49,052 bases of DNA, taken from Mucilaginibacter galii. GTDB taxonomy: Bacteria > Bacteroidota > Bacteroidia > Sphingobacteriales > Sphingobacteriaceae. Location of the stretch: assembly GCF_014635825.1 (NCBI RefSeq), contig NZ_BMDO01000017.1, positions 1-49,052 on the forward strand. The letters are read 5' to 3'. Shown one piece after another: positions 33,384 through 41,839 of this stretch. Below the pieces are notes generated by a model that made no database searches, was not told the DNA's origin, and worked only from the letters and a program-made list of their open reading frames with translations. The position numbers were made by a program, and so were the translations under genes. Every line of letters begins with the position of its first letter. Position 1 is the first letter of the stretch.

Positions 33384-35009
33384 TTACATAGCGTACAACT
33401 CTTCGCGTTGCTTTTGTACGGCGTCGTTGTTTATGTAGTCATCATAATTCATCATTTTATCTATTTGACCGGAAGGGGTAAGCTCTACTACACGGGTTGC
33501 CACGGTTTCGGTCAGTTCATGATCTCGCGAGGTGAACAGGATAGTGCCTTTAAAATCTTTCATGCCATTGTTCAATGCCGTGATCGATTCCAGGTCCAGG
33601 TGATTGGTAGGTTCGTCAAACAGCAGCACGTTGGGCTGTTGCAGCATCATGCGGCTAAACATGCAACGCATTTTTTCACCACCCGATAATACGGTCGCTT
33701 TCTTCAATACTTCCTCGCCCGAAAACAACATACGGCCTAAAAAGCTGCGGATAAACTGCTCGTCCTTATCGCCGGTTGCATATTCGCGCAACCAGTCTAT
33801 CAGGTTCTCGTCCTTGCCTTTAAAATAATCGGCATTATCTGCCGGAATATCTGCCGGATTAATGGTAACGCCCCATTTAAAGCTACCAGTAAAATCGGTA
33901 TCGCGGCCGGTTAAAATATCGTAAAATGCATTGGTAGCTAAACTGTTTTGCGACAATACAGCAACCTTGTCACCTTTACCTATCATGAAATTAACGTTCT
34001 TGAATAAAACCTCACCGTTCAGTGTCTTGCTCAAGTTTTCAACCTGCAAGATCTGGTCACCGGCTTCGCGGCTTTGCTGGTTAAACATAATAGCCGGGTA
34101 CTTACGGTTAGATGGTTTGATCTCATCCAGGTTAATTTTATCCAGCGCTTTTTTACGGCTGGTTGCCTGTTTTGATTTGGAAGCATTGGCGCTAAAGCGG
34201 CTAATGAATTCCTGTAACTCTTTTACTTTCTCTTCAAGCTTCTTGTTCTGGTCAGAACGTTGTTTTAAAGCCAGCTGGCTCGATTGGTACCAGAAGGTAT
34301 AGTTGCCTGTATATATCGTAAGCTTACTAAAGTCAATATCCACCACGTGTGTACACACGGTATCTAAAAAGTGCCTGTCGTGCGATACGACGAGCACAAT
34401 AGCCTCATAACCGGCCAGGAAATCTTCCAGCCAGCTAATGGTATGAATGTCCAAATCGTTGGTTGGCTCATCCAGTAGCAAAATATCGGGTTTGCCAAAA
34501 AGGGCCTGCGCTAATAACACACGTACTTTTTGCGTGGCGTCCAGTTCCTTCAGCAATTTATAATGTGAGTCTTCTTTAATGCCCAGGTTGCTCAGTAGGG
34601 TAGCGGCATTGCTTTCGGCGTTCCAGCCATCCATTTCGGCAAAAATGTTTTCAAGCTCACCGGCACGTTCGCCATCGGCATCTGTAAAATCTTCTTTCAG
34701 GTAAATGGCATCTTTTTCTTTCATGGTATCATAAAGCTCTTTGTGCCCCATTAATACCGTTTCTATTACCGGGAACTCATCAAACTCGTAGTGGTTTTGT
34801 TTTAACACGGCCATACGCTCGCCTGGTGTAAAACTTACCGAACCTGTACTTGGGTCAATTTCGCCCGAAAGAATTTTCAGAAAAGTAGATTTACCTGCAC
34901 CGTTAGCGCCAATAATGCCATAGCAGTTGCCTTGCGTAAATTTAAGATTTACATCTTCAAATAAGGTGCGCTTTCCATAGCGCAATGATAAATTGGAAAC
35001 TGTAATCAT
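33384..35009 (-). CDS. ABC-F family ATPase, YbiT-like
   Basis: 541 aa with two ATPase domains joined by a charged linker (about 245-305), as in ribosome-acting ABC-F proteins. Domain 1 has Walker A GANGAGKST, Walker B DILLLDEPTNDLD and the switch His in SHDRHF, but its signature is LDATQ. Domain 2 has the signature LSGGE and Walker B NVLLFDEPTNHLD, but its P-loop reads SQNSLATNA and its switch His is Arg (SRDHEL). One composite ATP site is therefore intact and the other degenerate. I chose the ATG at 35009; an ATG at 35057 lies upstream of the likely transcript start. Confidence 0.93.
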   Translation of the reverse strand: MITVSNLSLRYGKRTLFEDVNLKFTQGNCYGIIGANGAGKSTFLKILSGEIDPSTGSVSFTPGERMAVLKQNHYEFDEFPVIETVLMGHKELYDTMKEKDAIYLKEDFTDADGERAGELENIFAEMDGWNAESNAATLLSNLGIKEDSHYKLLKELDATQKVRVLLAQALFGKPDILLLDEPTNDLDIHTISWLEDFLAGYEAIVLVVSHDRHFLDTVCTHVVDIDFSKLTIYTGNYTFWYQSSQLALKQRSDQNKKLEEKVKELQEFISRFSANASKSKQATSRKKALDKINLDEIKPSNRKYPAIMFNQQSREAGDQILQVENLSKTLNGEVLFKNVNFMIGKGDKVAVLSQNSLATNAFYDILTGRDTDFTGSFKWGVTINPADIPADNADYFKGKDENLIDWLREYATGDKDEQFIRSFLGRMLFSGEEVLKKATVLSGGEKMRCMFSRMMLQQPNVLLFDEPTNHLDLESITALNNGMKDFKGTILFTSRDHELTETVATRVVELTPSGQIDKMMNYDDYINNDAVQKQREELYAM

Positions 35010-35034
35010 GCCGTCCCTGTAAAAATATATTGTG

Positions 35035-35042
35035 CAAAAATA
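35035..35042 (-). promoter_or_regulatory. Promoter -7 box of the ABC-F gene
   Basis: Minus strand TATTTTTG fits TAnnTTTG and predicts a start near 35028, 19 bases before the ATG at 35009. This supports the shorter start. Confidence 0.5.
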
Positions 35043-35290
35043 CGGTAAAAATGCCACAATTACGCGCTTTGGGCAAGTAATTCGACAGTATTCCCCATTT
35101 TTGGGGGGCTAATGAAAGACACGTTTACGAAGAAATGAATTTCAATTTTATAACGCCGTTTAAGTTTTGTTATGAACTTTTATAGCAGTTAGGAATATTG
35201 CTGAAATAAATGGAAAAGTGTTTTGAAAAAGGCCTTTTCCGAACTAATGGAGCACTATTTGCGTTTAACTATGTATAAAAGATACAAGTT

Positions 35291-35371
35291 ATGTTAGCAG
35301 TTATCGTAGGATTAATAGTTGTAAATGTAATAGTTGCAGGTTACAACGCTCAGAGCAAAAAAGTTATTTAA
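35291..35371 (+). CDS. 26-aa membrane peptide, putative
   Basis: One hydrophobic helix (MLAVIVGLIVVNVIVAG) and the polar tail YNAQSKKVI. It stands alone on the plus strand between two minus-strand genes and is followed by a strong plus-strand terminator. This suggests a transcribed small gene or sRNA. No homologue known to me. Confidence 0.5.
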   Translation: MLAVIVGLIVVNVIVAGYNAQSKKVI

Positions 35372-35428
35372 TTCATCTTCCAAACGCATGCAGTTAAACT
35401 GGTATTGCGTCGATCTATAAAAACATTC

Positions 35429-35465
35429 AACGGGCCTGGTTGCTATAACCATGCCCGTTTTTTTA
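35429..35465 (+). terminator. Terminator after the 26-aa ORF
   Basis: AACGGGC (35429-35435) pairs with GCCCGTT (35453-35459), with further TGGTT/AACCA pairing inside, followed by a run of T. The T-run is on the plus strand only, so it serves a plus-strand transcript. Confidence 0.8.
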
Positions 35466-35485
35466 TTCTGTTAAAATCTATAAAT

Positions 35486-36127
35486 TTAGCGTCCCCACTC
35501 GGCAGGGTTAGCACGCCACTGTTGTAGCAGGTCCATGCTTTTGATGTTAATATATTGCTTTTCTTCGGCAAACTTCAGCATGGCATTGTAGTTTGAGAGG
35601 GTAATGTAACGGCACTTGGCTTTTTTAAAGTTTTCTTCGGCTACATCGAAACCGTAGCTGAATATAGCCGCCAGGCCGGCCACTTCGTAACCGGCTGTGC
35701 GCAGGGCATCAACGGCCTGTAAGCTGCTTTTTCCGGTAGAGATCAAATCTTCAATAACCACAATACGCTGACCGGGCATAATTTCGCCTTCGATCATATT
35801 GCCTGTACCATGCTCTTTAGGTTTAGAGCGAACATATATAAACGGTAAGCCTAACTCCTGGGCTACCAGGGCACCCTGCGGTATACCGGCAGTGGCCACA
35901 CCTGCAATGCAACCTACCGAGCCAAATTCTTCCTGAATTACGAGGCTTAGTTTTTGACGGATGTAGGTACGGATGGCCGGATAAGACAACGTAACACGAT
36001 TATCGCAGTATATGGGTGATTTCCATCCCGAAGCCCATGTAAAAGGATTGTCGGGTTGTAATTTAATTGCTTTAATTTGCAACAGGAATTCAGCCACTTG
36101 CTGTTCAATCTCATTTTTATTAAACAT
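35486..36127 (-). CDS. pyrE: Orotate phosphoribosyltransferase
   Basis: 213 aa. It joins orotate to PRPP to make OMP in pyrimidine synthesis. The PRPP-binding motif IVVIEDLISTGKSS and the N-terminal FTWASGWKSPIYCDNR are clear, and the length is normal. The start codon at 36125-36127 overlaps the start codon of the divergent NUDIX gene by two bases. Confidence 0.97.
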   Translation of the reverse strand: MFNKNEIEQQVAEFLLQIKAIKLQPDNPFTWASGWKSPIYCDNRVTLSYPAIRTYIRQKLSLVIQEEFGSVGCIAGVATAGIPQGALVAQELGLPFIYVRSKPKEHGTGNMIEGEIMPGQRIVVIEDLISTGKSSLQAVDALRTAGYEVAGLAAIFSYGFDVAEENFKKAKCRYITLSNYNAMLKFAEEKQYINIKSMDLLQQWRANPAEWGR

Positions 36128-36767
36128 GGCACTAAAATACAGAATTTATATCAACCAAAAGGTGGTTTTGATCACAGAATCGGCCCCTGCACAGGTTGAA
36201 ATGTACGAACAGCTTGACCAGCAATCGTTTGATTTGAAAACGTTGTACAATAAAATAATAGGAAACAATCCAAAGTTGTACTATTACGTTTTGTGCGATG
36301 ATGCCAAGGCTTTTCTTAAAAAAGTGATGAAAAGCACTACGCTTATTGAGGCAGCCGGCGGGTTGGTAAAGAACAACAAAAAAGATTACCTGTTCATTTT
36401 CCGCAATGGTAAGTGGGATCTGCCTAAAGGGAAACTCGAAAAAGGGGAGAAGCCCAAAGAAGGTGCCGTACGCGAGGTGGAAGAAGAATGTGGTATAGCT
36501 ATTGACGAGTGCGGTAAAAAAATAGTGAACACCTACCACGTTTATACCATTAAAGGCGAGGTGGTGCTCAAGAAAACGCACTGGTACAAAATGAAGTATA
36601 AAGGCAAAGCCAAATTAAAACCCCAAATAGAGGAAGGCATAACCGATGTACGCTGGATGGGCCGCAAGGATATTGACCTGGTGGCAGGAAATACGTTCCC
36701 TTCTATTATGGACGTGTTGTTGAAACGTGATTTGCTTTCAGATATTCCAGCGCCTCTTTCGGAATAA
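36126..36767 (+). CDS. NUDIX hydrolase
   Basis: 213 aa. The NUDIX box is complete (GKLEKGE...REVEEECGI at about residues 101-123), so a nucleoside diphosphate-linked substrate is expected. The N-terminal 75 residues form an extra domain typical of the Bacteroidota group. I chose the ATG at 36126; the frame is open further upstream but only inside pyrE. Its 3' end overlaps the convergent coaD gene by 62 bases. The substrate is not known. Confidence 0.92.
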   Translation: MALKYRIYINQKVVLITESAPAQVEMYEQLDQQSFDLKTLYNKIIGNNPKLYYYVLCDDAKAFLKKVMKSTTLIEAAGGLVKNNKKDYLFIFRNGKWDLPKGKLEKGEKPKEGAVREVEEECGIAIDECGKKIVNTYHVYTIKGEVVLKKTHWYKMKYKGKAKLKPQIEEGITDVRWMGRKDIDLVAGNTFPSIMDVLLKRDLLSDIPAPLSE

Positions 36768-37197
36768 ACTGGCTTACATCGCCGTTGTGCCGTAATACTT
36801 CGCGCACAATGGTAGAGCTAATGGAGGAGTAGCCTGGTTTACTTACAATAAATATGCTTTCAATATCGGGGGCCAGGGCGTGGTTCATTTGCGCAATGGC
36901 CTTTTCATATTCAAAGTCAGATACCGTACGTATACCGCGAATCATGTAACCTGCGTTTATGCTCCGGCAAAAATCTACCGTTAAGCCCTCGTAGGCAATA
37001 ATGTGTATTTTAGGTTCCAACTCAAATACCGCACGCAGCATTTCCTGCCGTTGTTCAATACTTAAAAAACTTTGCTTCGAGCTGTTTACCCCAATGCCTA
37101 TGTACAACTTGTCGAACAAGCTTAACGACCGCTTTACGATATCTACGTGCGCTTTGGTAATAGGGTCGAACGAGCCGGGGAACAGAGCAATCTTCAT
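36706..37197 (-). CDS. coaD: Phosphopantetheine adenylyltransferase
   Basis: 163 aa. It makes dephospho-CoA from 4'-phosphopantetheine and ATP, the fourth step of CoA synthesis. The nucleotidyltransferase motifs PGSFDPITKAH and SSISSTIVRE are intact, as is the IRGIRTVSDFEYE region. Its last 62 bases run antisense to the end of the NUDIX gene. The core fold is complete before that overlap becomes critical. Confidence 0.97.
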   Translation of the reverse strand: MKIALFPGSFDPITKAHVDIVKRSLSLFDKLYIGIGVNSSKQSFLSIEQRQEMLRAVFELEPKIHIIAYEGLTVDFCRSINAGYMIRGIRTVSDFEYEKAIAQMNHALAPDIESIFIVSKPGYSSISSTIVREVLRHNGDVSQFIPKEALEYLKANHVSTTRP

Positions 37198-37217
37198 ATA
37201 GGTTAATTAGCTTATAG

Positions 37218-37225
37218 CAAAGTTA
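37218..37225 (-). promoter_or_regulatory. Promoter -7 box of coaD
   Basis: Minus strand TAACTTTG fits TAnnTTTG and predicts a start near 37211, about 14 bases before the ATG at 37197. Confidence 0.5.
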
Positions 37226-37295
37226 TATTTAATTTCTGATTTTTGTTTCCGAACTTCAACACCCCCGGCAACCATACTTTACCTTGCCAAGCATT

Positions 37296-37868
37296 ATGCA
37301 GCAACTGATACACGAAAATAAAACCTTTGAGAAAGTAGTTTACACCGGCGAACTCATCAGGGGGCGCGAGTTTCAGGATTGCACTTTTAAGCAGTGCGAC
37401 CTTTCCAACAGTGAGTTTTCGGGCAGTAAGTTTATCGATTGTGTTTTTGAGGGCTGTAATCTTTCCATGTTAAAAGTAGGCAATACCTCCCTGCAAAGCG
37501 TAACGTTTAAAGACTGCAAAATACTGGGCGTTAATTTTCATGAGTGCAGCGATTTTTTGTTCAGCGTAGCTTTTGAGAACTGCATCATCGACTTTGCCTC
37601 TTTTAGCGGTAAGAAAATGGCGAAGACCAATTTTGTGAAATGTTCTTTGAAAGAGACCAGCTTTGTGCAAACTATTTTAACAGGTTCTAAATTTGAACAA
37701 TGCGATCTATCGGGCACCCTATTTAACCGCAGCGATCTCAGCAGCGTTAACTTTGCTACCGCTTATAATTACACCATCGATCCCGAGATCAACACCATGA
37801 AGAAGGCTGTTTTATCAGCTGAGGGATTAGCCGGACTATTATTGAAACATCAGCTAAAGATAGTTTAG
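37296..37868 (+). CDS. Pentapeptide-repeat protein
   Basis: 190 aa from the ATG at 37296 (a TTG four codons earlier is less likely). Repeats of the A(D/N)LXX type run through about residues 20-155 (CDLSNSEFSGSKF, CDLSGTLFNRSDLSSVNF) and should form a right-handed four-sided helix. A helical end follows (LSAEGLAGLLLKHQLKIV). Some relatives mimic DNA and protect gyrase (Qnr, MfpA), but the similarity here is only in the repeat; the function is unknown. Confidence 0.9.
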   Translation: MQQLIHENKTFEKVVYTGELIRGREFQDCTFKQCDLSNSEFSGSKFIDCVFEGCNLSMLKVGNTSLQSVTFKDCKILGVNFHECSDFLFSVAFENCIIDFASFSGKKMAKTNFVKCSLKETSFVQTILTGSKFEQCDLSGTLFNRSDLSSVNFATAYNYTIDPEINTMKKAVLSAEGLAGLLLKHQLKIV

Positions 37869-37926
37869 GAATATAAAGCCAATGTGATAACGAAGTTGCA
37901 GCCCGCAAGGATGATTATCTAAACAT

Positions 37927-37945
37927 GTGAGGTTGCAACCCTCAC
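37927..37945. other. Hairpin after the pentapeptide-repeat gene
   Basis: GTGAGGTTGCAACCCTCAC is nearly self-complementary. There is no T-run. It sits between the gene and the repeat array. Confidence 0.4.
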
Positions 37946-37964
37946 AATAACAACTTAAAAAACT

Positions 37965-38556
37965 TGTCATTTTGAACGATAGTGAGAAATCTTGTTCAAG
38001 TTGCAAAGTAATATACAAGCATGGAGTAACAGGATTTTTCGTTAATATTCGAAATGACAGGTTAGGTTTGGTTAATTGACATTCGTTTTGTCATCTCGAA
38101 CGATAGTGAGAGATCTTGTTCGAATTGCAAAGTAATATACAGGCGTAGAGTAACAGGATTTCTCGTTAGCACTCGAAATGACAGGTTAGGTTTTGATTAA
38201 TAGAATACTCACCTTTTCATCTCGAACGATAGTGAGAGATCTTGTTCAAATTGCAAAGTAACATACAGGCATGGAGTAACAGGATTTCTCGTTAGCATTC
38301 GAAATGACATGTTGGGTTTTGTTAATTGACATTCATCTTGTCATCTCGAACGAAAGTGAGAGATCCTGTTCAAATTGCAAAGTAATATACAGGCAGGGAG
38401 TAATGGGATTTCTCGTTAACACTCGAAATGACAGGTTGGGTTTTTATTAATTGACATTCATCTTGTCATCTCGAACGATAGTGAGAGATACTGTTCAAAT
38501 TGCAAAGTAACATACAAGCATAGAGTAACAGGATTTTTCGTTAGCCGCGAAATGAA
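37965..38556. repeat. Tandem array of about 125-bp hairpin repeats, almost five copies
   Basis: Unit starts are at 37965, 38089, 38215, 38339 and 38464 (periods 124, 126, 124 and 125). Each unit begins TGTCATYTCGAACGA. Each is itself a long inverted repeat: in unit 2 the left arm 38089-38120 pairs with 38152-38183 over 32 positions, the differences being mostly G-U compatible, around a 31-base loop. The last unit has a decayed right arm. The array fills the gap between two convergent genes. Confidence 0.92.
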
Positions 38557-38567
38557 AGCAGTTAAAT

Positions 38568-39143
38568 TTACTCCGCACTTTGATCCTTGCTCTCCGCACC
38601 TTCTTCCTCCTTCATCTCAAAAAATGAGAATGACGAATGGCCGTAGCGCCTTTGCACGGTAAAGTTGGGGTGGTTGCTCAGGTTTTGCATGCTTTGGTGT
38701 TCTACAATGAGCATACCGCCGGGCAGCAACAGGTTTTTATCAAAAACAATTTTAGGCAGTTCGGGAATACGGTTAAGGTCGTACGGAGGGTCGGCAAAAA
38801 TAAGGTCGTACTGCTCGGTTTCTATCTCCAGGTATTTAAATACATCGGCCTTAAAAGTATTTATTTGGGTAAGCCCATGCTGACGGGCCGTATCTTTTAC
38901 ATAATTAACGCAATGGATGCTGCGGTCTACCGCGGTAACGCTTTGGGCATAGCGCGATGCAAACTCCAGCGCCAGGTTGCCTGTACCACAAAAAAGATCG
39001 AGTATCTTTAAGCCTTCCAGGTCTATCTGGTTTTGCAAAATGTTAAACAGGGCTTCTTTGGCCAGATCGGTAGTGGGCCTTACAGGTAGGTTTTTAGGCG
39101 GGTTAAGCCGCAAGCCTTTTAAGCGTCCGCCAATGATGCGCAT
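38568..39143 (-). CDS. rsmD: 16S rRNA (guanine966-N2)-methyltransferase RsmD
   Basis: 191 aa. The SAM-binding motif is LFCGTGNLALE (about 50-60) and the catalytic motif DPPYD lies at about 118-122. The N-terminus MRIIGGRLKGLRL is typical. It methylates N2 of G966 in 16S rRNA. The C-terminal 15 residues are acidic and variable. Its start overlaps the end of the DUF3822 gene by 25 bases. Confidence 0.94.
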   Translation of the reverse strand: MRIIGGRLKGLRLNPPKNLPVRPTTDLAKEALFNILQNQIDLEGLKILDLFCGTGNLALEFASRYAQSVTAVDRSIHCVNYVKDTARQHGLTQINTFKADVFKYLEIETEQYDLIFADPPYDLNRIPELPKIVFDKNLLLPGGMLIVEHQSMQNLSNHPNFTVQRRYGHSSFSFFEMKEEEGAESKDQSAE

Positions 39144-39937
39144 AGCGGTAGGGCAGTAAGGGCCAGCAACTGGTGGGCAGGCAAAGTTTGAGGTATGTTG
39201 GCCACACGCAGCGGCGTTATTTCAATCGCCTTAAACATATCGTTCAACAGCGGACTAAAACGCTGGTCGTCTGTTTCAACCGCACCGCTTAATACTACGG
39301 TGATCAAAGACAGATCGAGTTTTAATTGCTGGCAGGCAAACACGGTGTAGTAGGCCAGTTCATCTTCGTGGGTATACTCAAAGGTATTGTACAAATGCAA
39401 CTTTTCCTGCCTGAAATAGGCCAGGTCAAAACGGTCATCAAATACCTGTAAAAACACTTGGTGTTCTGAGGGCGCGTTGGCGGCAATGGTCTGTATCCAG
39501 CCCGAAGCTGCAAAAACTACCTTTTGCAGGTCGTAACGTGCGGCTGCAGTGCTTAATTCTTCATTAGCTTTAAATATGACCTGGTTATACTCGTCGAGCG
39601 GCTGGGCAAATACACTGTCGGCAATGCTTACATCCAAATAGCGGGCGGCCTCAGTTGCTGTAACGGTATCAAATAATTCTTCGGGTACTAAGGTAAACCA
39701 GGGGCTGCTTATACCGGTAACTACATCGTGGTAATTAAAATCAAGCACTTCCTGTACCTCGCTGCCGGGCTGTGTTAATTCGCTCAGCGGTGCGGTTTTA
39801 CGCCACACCATTAACTGCTGCCCCTGCATTATTGCCAAATTATAGCTAGCGTGGCCAAGCAGTAACAATAATGTATAATTACCGACAGCCGTGTGGCTAA
39901 AGCCAGGGTCAATGTAATGATATAAAGTATCGTTCAT
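39119..39937 (-). CDS. DUF3822 family protein
   Basis: 272 aa, soluble. It fits the Bacteroidota DUF3822 family, usually next to rsmD and thought to have an actin/hexokinase-like fold (I recall this; no comparison was run). The 25-base overlap with rsmD implies coupled translation. Function unknown. Confidence 0.82.
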   Translation of the reverse strand: MNDTLYHYIDPGFSHTAVGNYTLLLLLGHASYNLAIMQGQQLMVWRKTAPLSELTQPGSEVQEVLDFNYHDVVTGISSPWFTLVPEELFDTVTATEAARYLDVSIADSVFAQPLDEYNQVIFKANEELSTAAARYDLQKVVFAASGWIQTIAANAPSEHQVFLQVFDDRFDLAYFRQEKLHLYNTFEYTHEDELAYYTVFACQQLKLDLSLITVVLSGAVETDDQRFSPLLNDMFKAIEITPLRVANIPQTLPAHQLLALTALPLCASLADA

Positions 39938-40000
39938 GAGTGATGCGCAAAAGTAACTATTTTTTCATTGTTTTGTTATGCCTGTAGTTTCAAAAACACT

Positions 40001-41422
40001 ATGTCCCAGTCCGAACAGATCAGTAAAGCCTTTCCGCACCAGCCTGCACCTCAGCAACAGGAGCTGTTTGGCCGCCTCCATACTTTTTTGCAGAGTAATG
40101 AGGGATACGAGTGTTTTTTGCTCAAAGGTTACGCTGGTACGGGTAAAACCACCATCCTTAGCGCCCTGGTAAAAGCATTGCGCAGTTACAATTTAAAATC
40201 GGTTTTACTGGCCCCAACAGGCCGGGCTGCCAAGGTAATTACGGCTTATTCGGGCCGGAAGGCTTATACCATACACAAGCGCATCTACCGTAAAAAATCG
40301 GCCATGAACGTGGATGAATCTTTTATGCTGGCCACCAACATGGCCGAGGATACGCTATTTATTGTGGATGAAGCATCCATGATCTCAGATAGCATTAGCG
40401 GCAACAACTACGAGACCCTGCTTAAGGATTTGATAGACTACGTGTACAACATGAAGAACTGTAAGCTGATGCTGGTGGGTGATACCGCGCAGCTGCCGCC
40501 CGTAGGTTCTGACCATAGCCCAGCGCTCGACGGTCCGCTGTTACATGAGCAATTTGGCCTGCATGTGTTTAGTTATGAACTAACCGACGTTTTGCGGCAG
40601 CAAAAAGACTCGGGCATATTATACAACGTAACCGCTGTGCGCGACCTCATACGCCTGGAGCAGGAAACCTATCCGCAAATTGTGACCAAGGGCTACAAAG
40701 ACGTTTACCGCATGACGGGCGAACGCCTGGAAGAGGGCCTGAATTATGCTTACCAAAAATACGGACACGATAGCTCTTTAGTTATATGTCGTTCCAACAA
40801 AAACGCCAACCTCTACAACCGGCAAATACGCAACCGTATATTAATGCGCGAAGAAGAACTTACCGGCGGCGACCAGATTATGGTGGTACGTAATAATTAC
40901 TTTTGGTTGCAGGAACATGAAGAAGACAGCACCGGCTTTATTGCCAACGGCGATATTGCCCGTATTAAAAAAGTGCGCCGTTTTGAAGAATTGTACGGCT
41001 TTCGCTTTGCCGATGTGCAACTGGAGTTTATAGATTATGCCGAAGACCCGGTAATTGATTGTAAAGTACTGTTGGATGCTTTATACGCTGATGCGCCTGC
41101 CTTACAGTCGATAGATCAAAAACGGTTTTACCTGGAAGTAATGAAAGATTACGAGCACATTCCTAACCGGCGCGATAAGTTGAACGAGTTAAAAAAGAAC
41201 CCTTATTATAATGCGCTGCAAATTAAGTTTGCCTACGCGGTAACCTGCCATAAGGCGCAGGGAGGGCAATGGGAAGCGGTATTTGTAGACCAGGGCTACA
41301 TCACCGACGAAATGTTGAACACCGATTTTTTACGCTGGTTTTATACTGCTTGCACACGGGCAACAACCGAGCTGTACTTAGTGAACTTTAACGAGAAGTT
41401 TTATATGGCGCCTGAAGAATAG
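40001..41422 (+). CDS. RecD/UvrD-like superfamily 1 helicase
   Basis: 473 aa from the ATG at 40001 (a TTG at 39968 would add 11 residues). Walker A GYAGTGKTT, Walker B FIVDEASM, the switch QLPPVGSD and the C-terminal motif VTCHKAQGGQW are intact. It is a short, RecD2/Pif1-type helicase of the kind common in Bacteroidota, possibly with a role in replication or repair. It is divergent from the DUF3822 gene by 63 bases. Confidence 0.92.
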   Translation: MSQSEQISKAFPHQPAPQQQELFGRLHTFLQSNEGYECFLLKGYAGTGKTTILSALVKALRSYNLKSVLLAPTGRAAKVITAYSGRKAYTIHKRIYRKKSAMNVDESFMLATNMAEDTLFIVDEASMISDSISGNNYETLLKDLIDYVYNMKNCKLMLVGDTAQLPPVGSDHSPALDGPLLHEQFGLHVFSYELTDVLRQQKDSGILYNVTAVRDLIRLEQETYPQIVTKGYKDVYRMTGERLEEGLNYAYQKYGHDSSLVICRSNKNANLYNRQIRNRILMREEELTGGDQIMVVRNNYFWLQEHEEDSTGFIANGDIARIKKVRRFEELYGFRFADVQLEFIDYAEDPVIDCKVLLDALYADAPALQSIDQKRFYLEVMKDYEHIPNRRDKLNELKKNPYYNALQIKFAYAVTCHKAQGGQWEAVFVDQGYITDEMLNTDFLRWFYTACTRATTELYLVNFNEKFYMAPEE

Positions 41423-41442
41423 CTTATGCAGAAACTAAAAAA

Positions 41443-41478
41443 GCATTTATTAAACTCTCTATTTAATAAATGCTTTTT
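41443..41478. terminator. Bidirectional terminator
   Basis: GCATTTATTAAA and TTTAATAAATGC form a perfect 12-bp stem with a 7-base loop. It is flanked by an A-run on the left and a T-run on the right, so it works in both directions: for the helicase gene and for the small minus-strand ORF at 41511-41603. Confidence 0.85.
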
Positions 41479-41510
41479 CAGGTAAGGTTCTTGCAAATTA
41501 AATCTGTCCT

Positions 41511-41603
41511 TCAATAATGAGGGTCTTTAATTTGGAAAAATACTACTACTACTAAGTACAATACTGCAACAAATGCAGCAACTGTTGTAAATACCTGTTT
41601 CAT
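41511..41603 (-). CDS. 30-aa membrane peptide, putative
   Basis: One hydrophobic helix (VAAFVAVLYLVVVVFF) and the tail QIKDPHY. It is followed at the right distance by the bidirectional terminator at 41443-41478. It lies in AT-rich DNA, where chance ORFs of this type are less common. No homologue known to me. Confidence 0.5.
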   Translation of the reverse strand: MKQVFTTVAAFVAVLYLVVVVFFQIKDPHY

Positions 41604-41839
41604 AACTTAACAAATAATTGGTTAATTAATACACAATACTGTACACCTGCTTTACAATTACTTTACCAAAATATAGGTAATTTCCAAATTGGTAAATAAT
41701 TTAACTCATTAATGTATTATGTATAATTAATAAATCTTATGCTTGCTAAATGATTAAAAAGGCAAAAACGCCTGTTGTACACTAATTTACACAGTGTGCC
41801 CATTGAGGGGAAGTTTGAGGACAAAACAGAACATCCAGT

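Noticed and set aside
33384..35009. Antibiotic-resistance ABC-F (e.g. Vga/Msr type)
   Set aside because: The motifs and linker fit the housekeeping YbiT-like group, and there is no long resistance-type linker loop.
37296..37868. Quinolone-resistance (Qnr) protein
   Set aside because: Only the generic pentapeptide pattern is shared; no feature specific to Qnr or MfpA can be seen.
37965..38556. Possible CRISPR array
   Set aside because: Units are about 125 bp, each nearly whole-length similar and internally palindromic; there are no short constant repeats with unique spacers and no cas genes.
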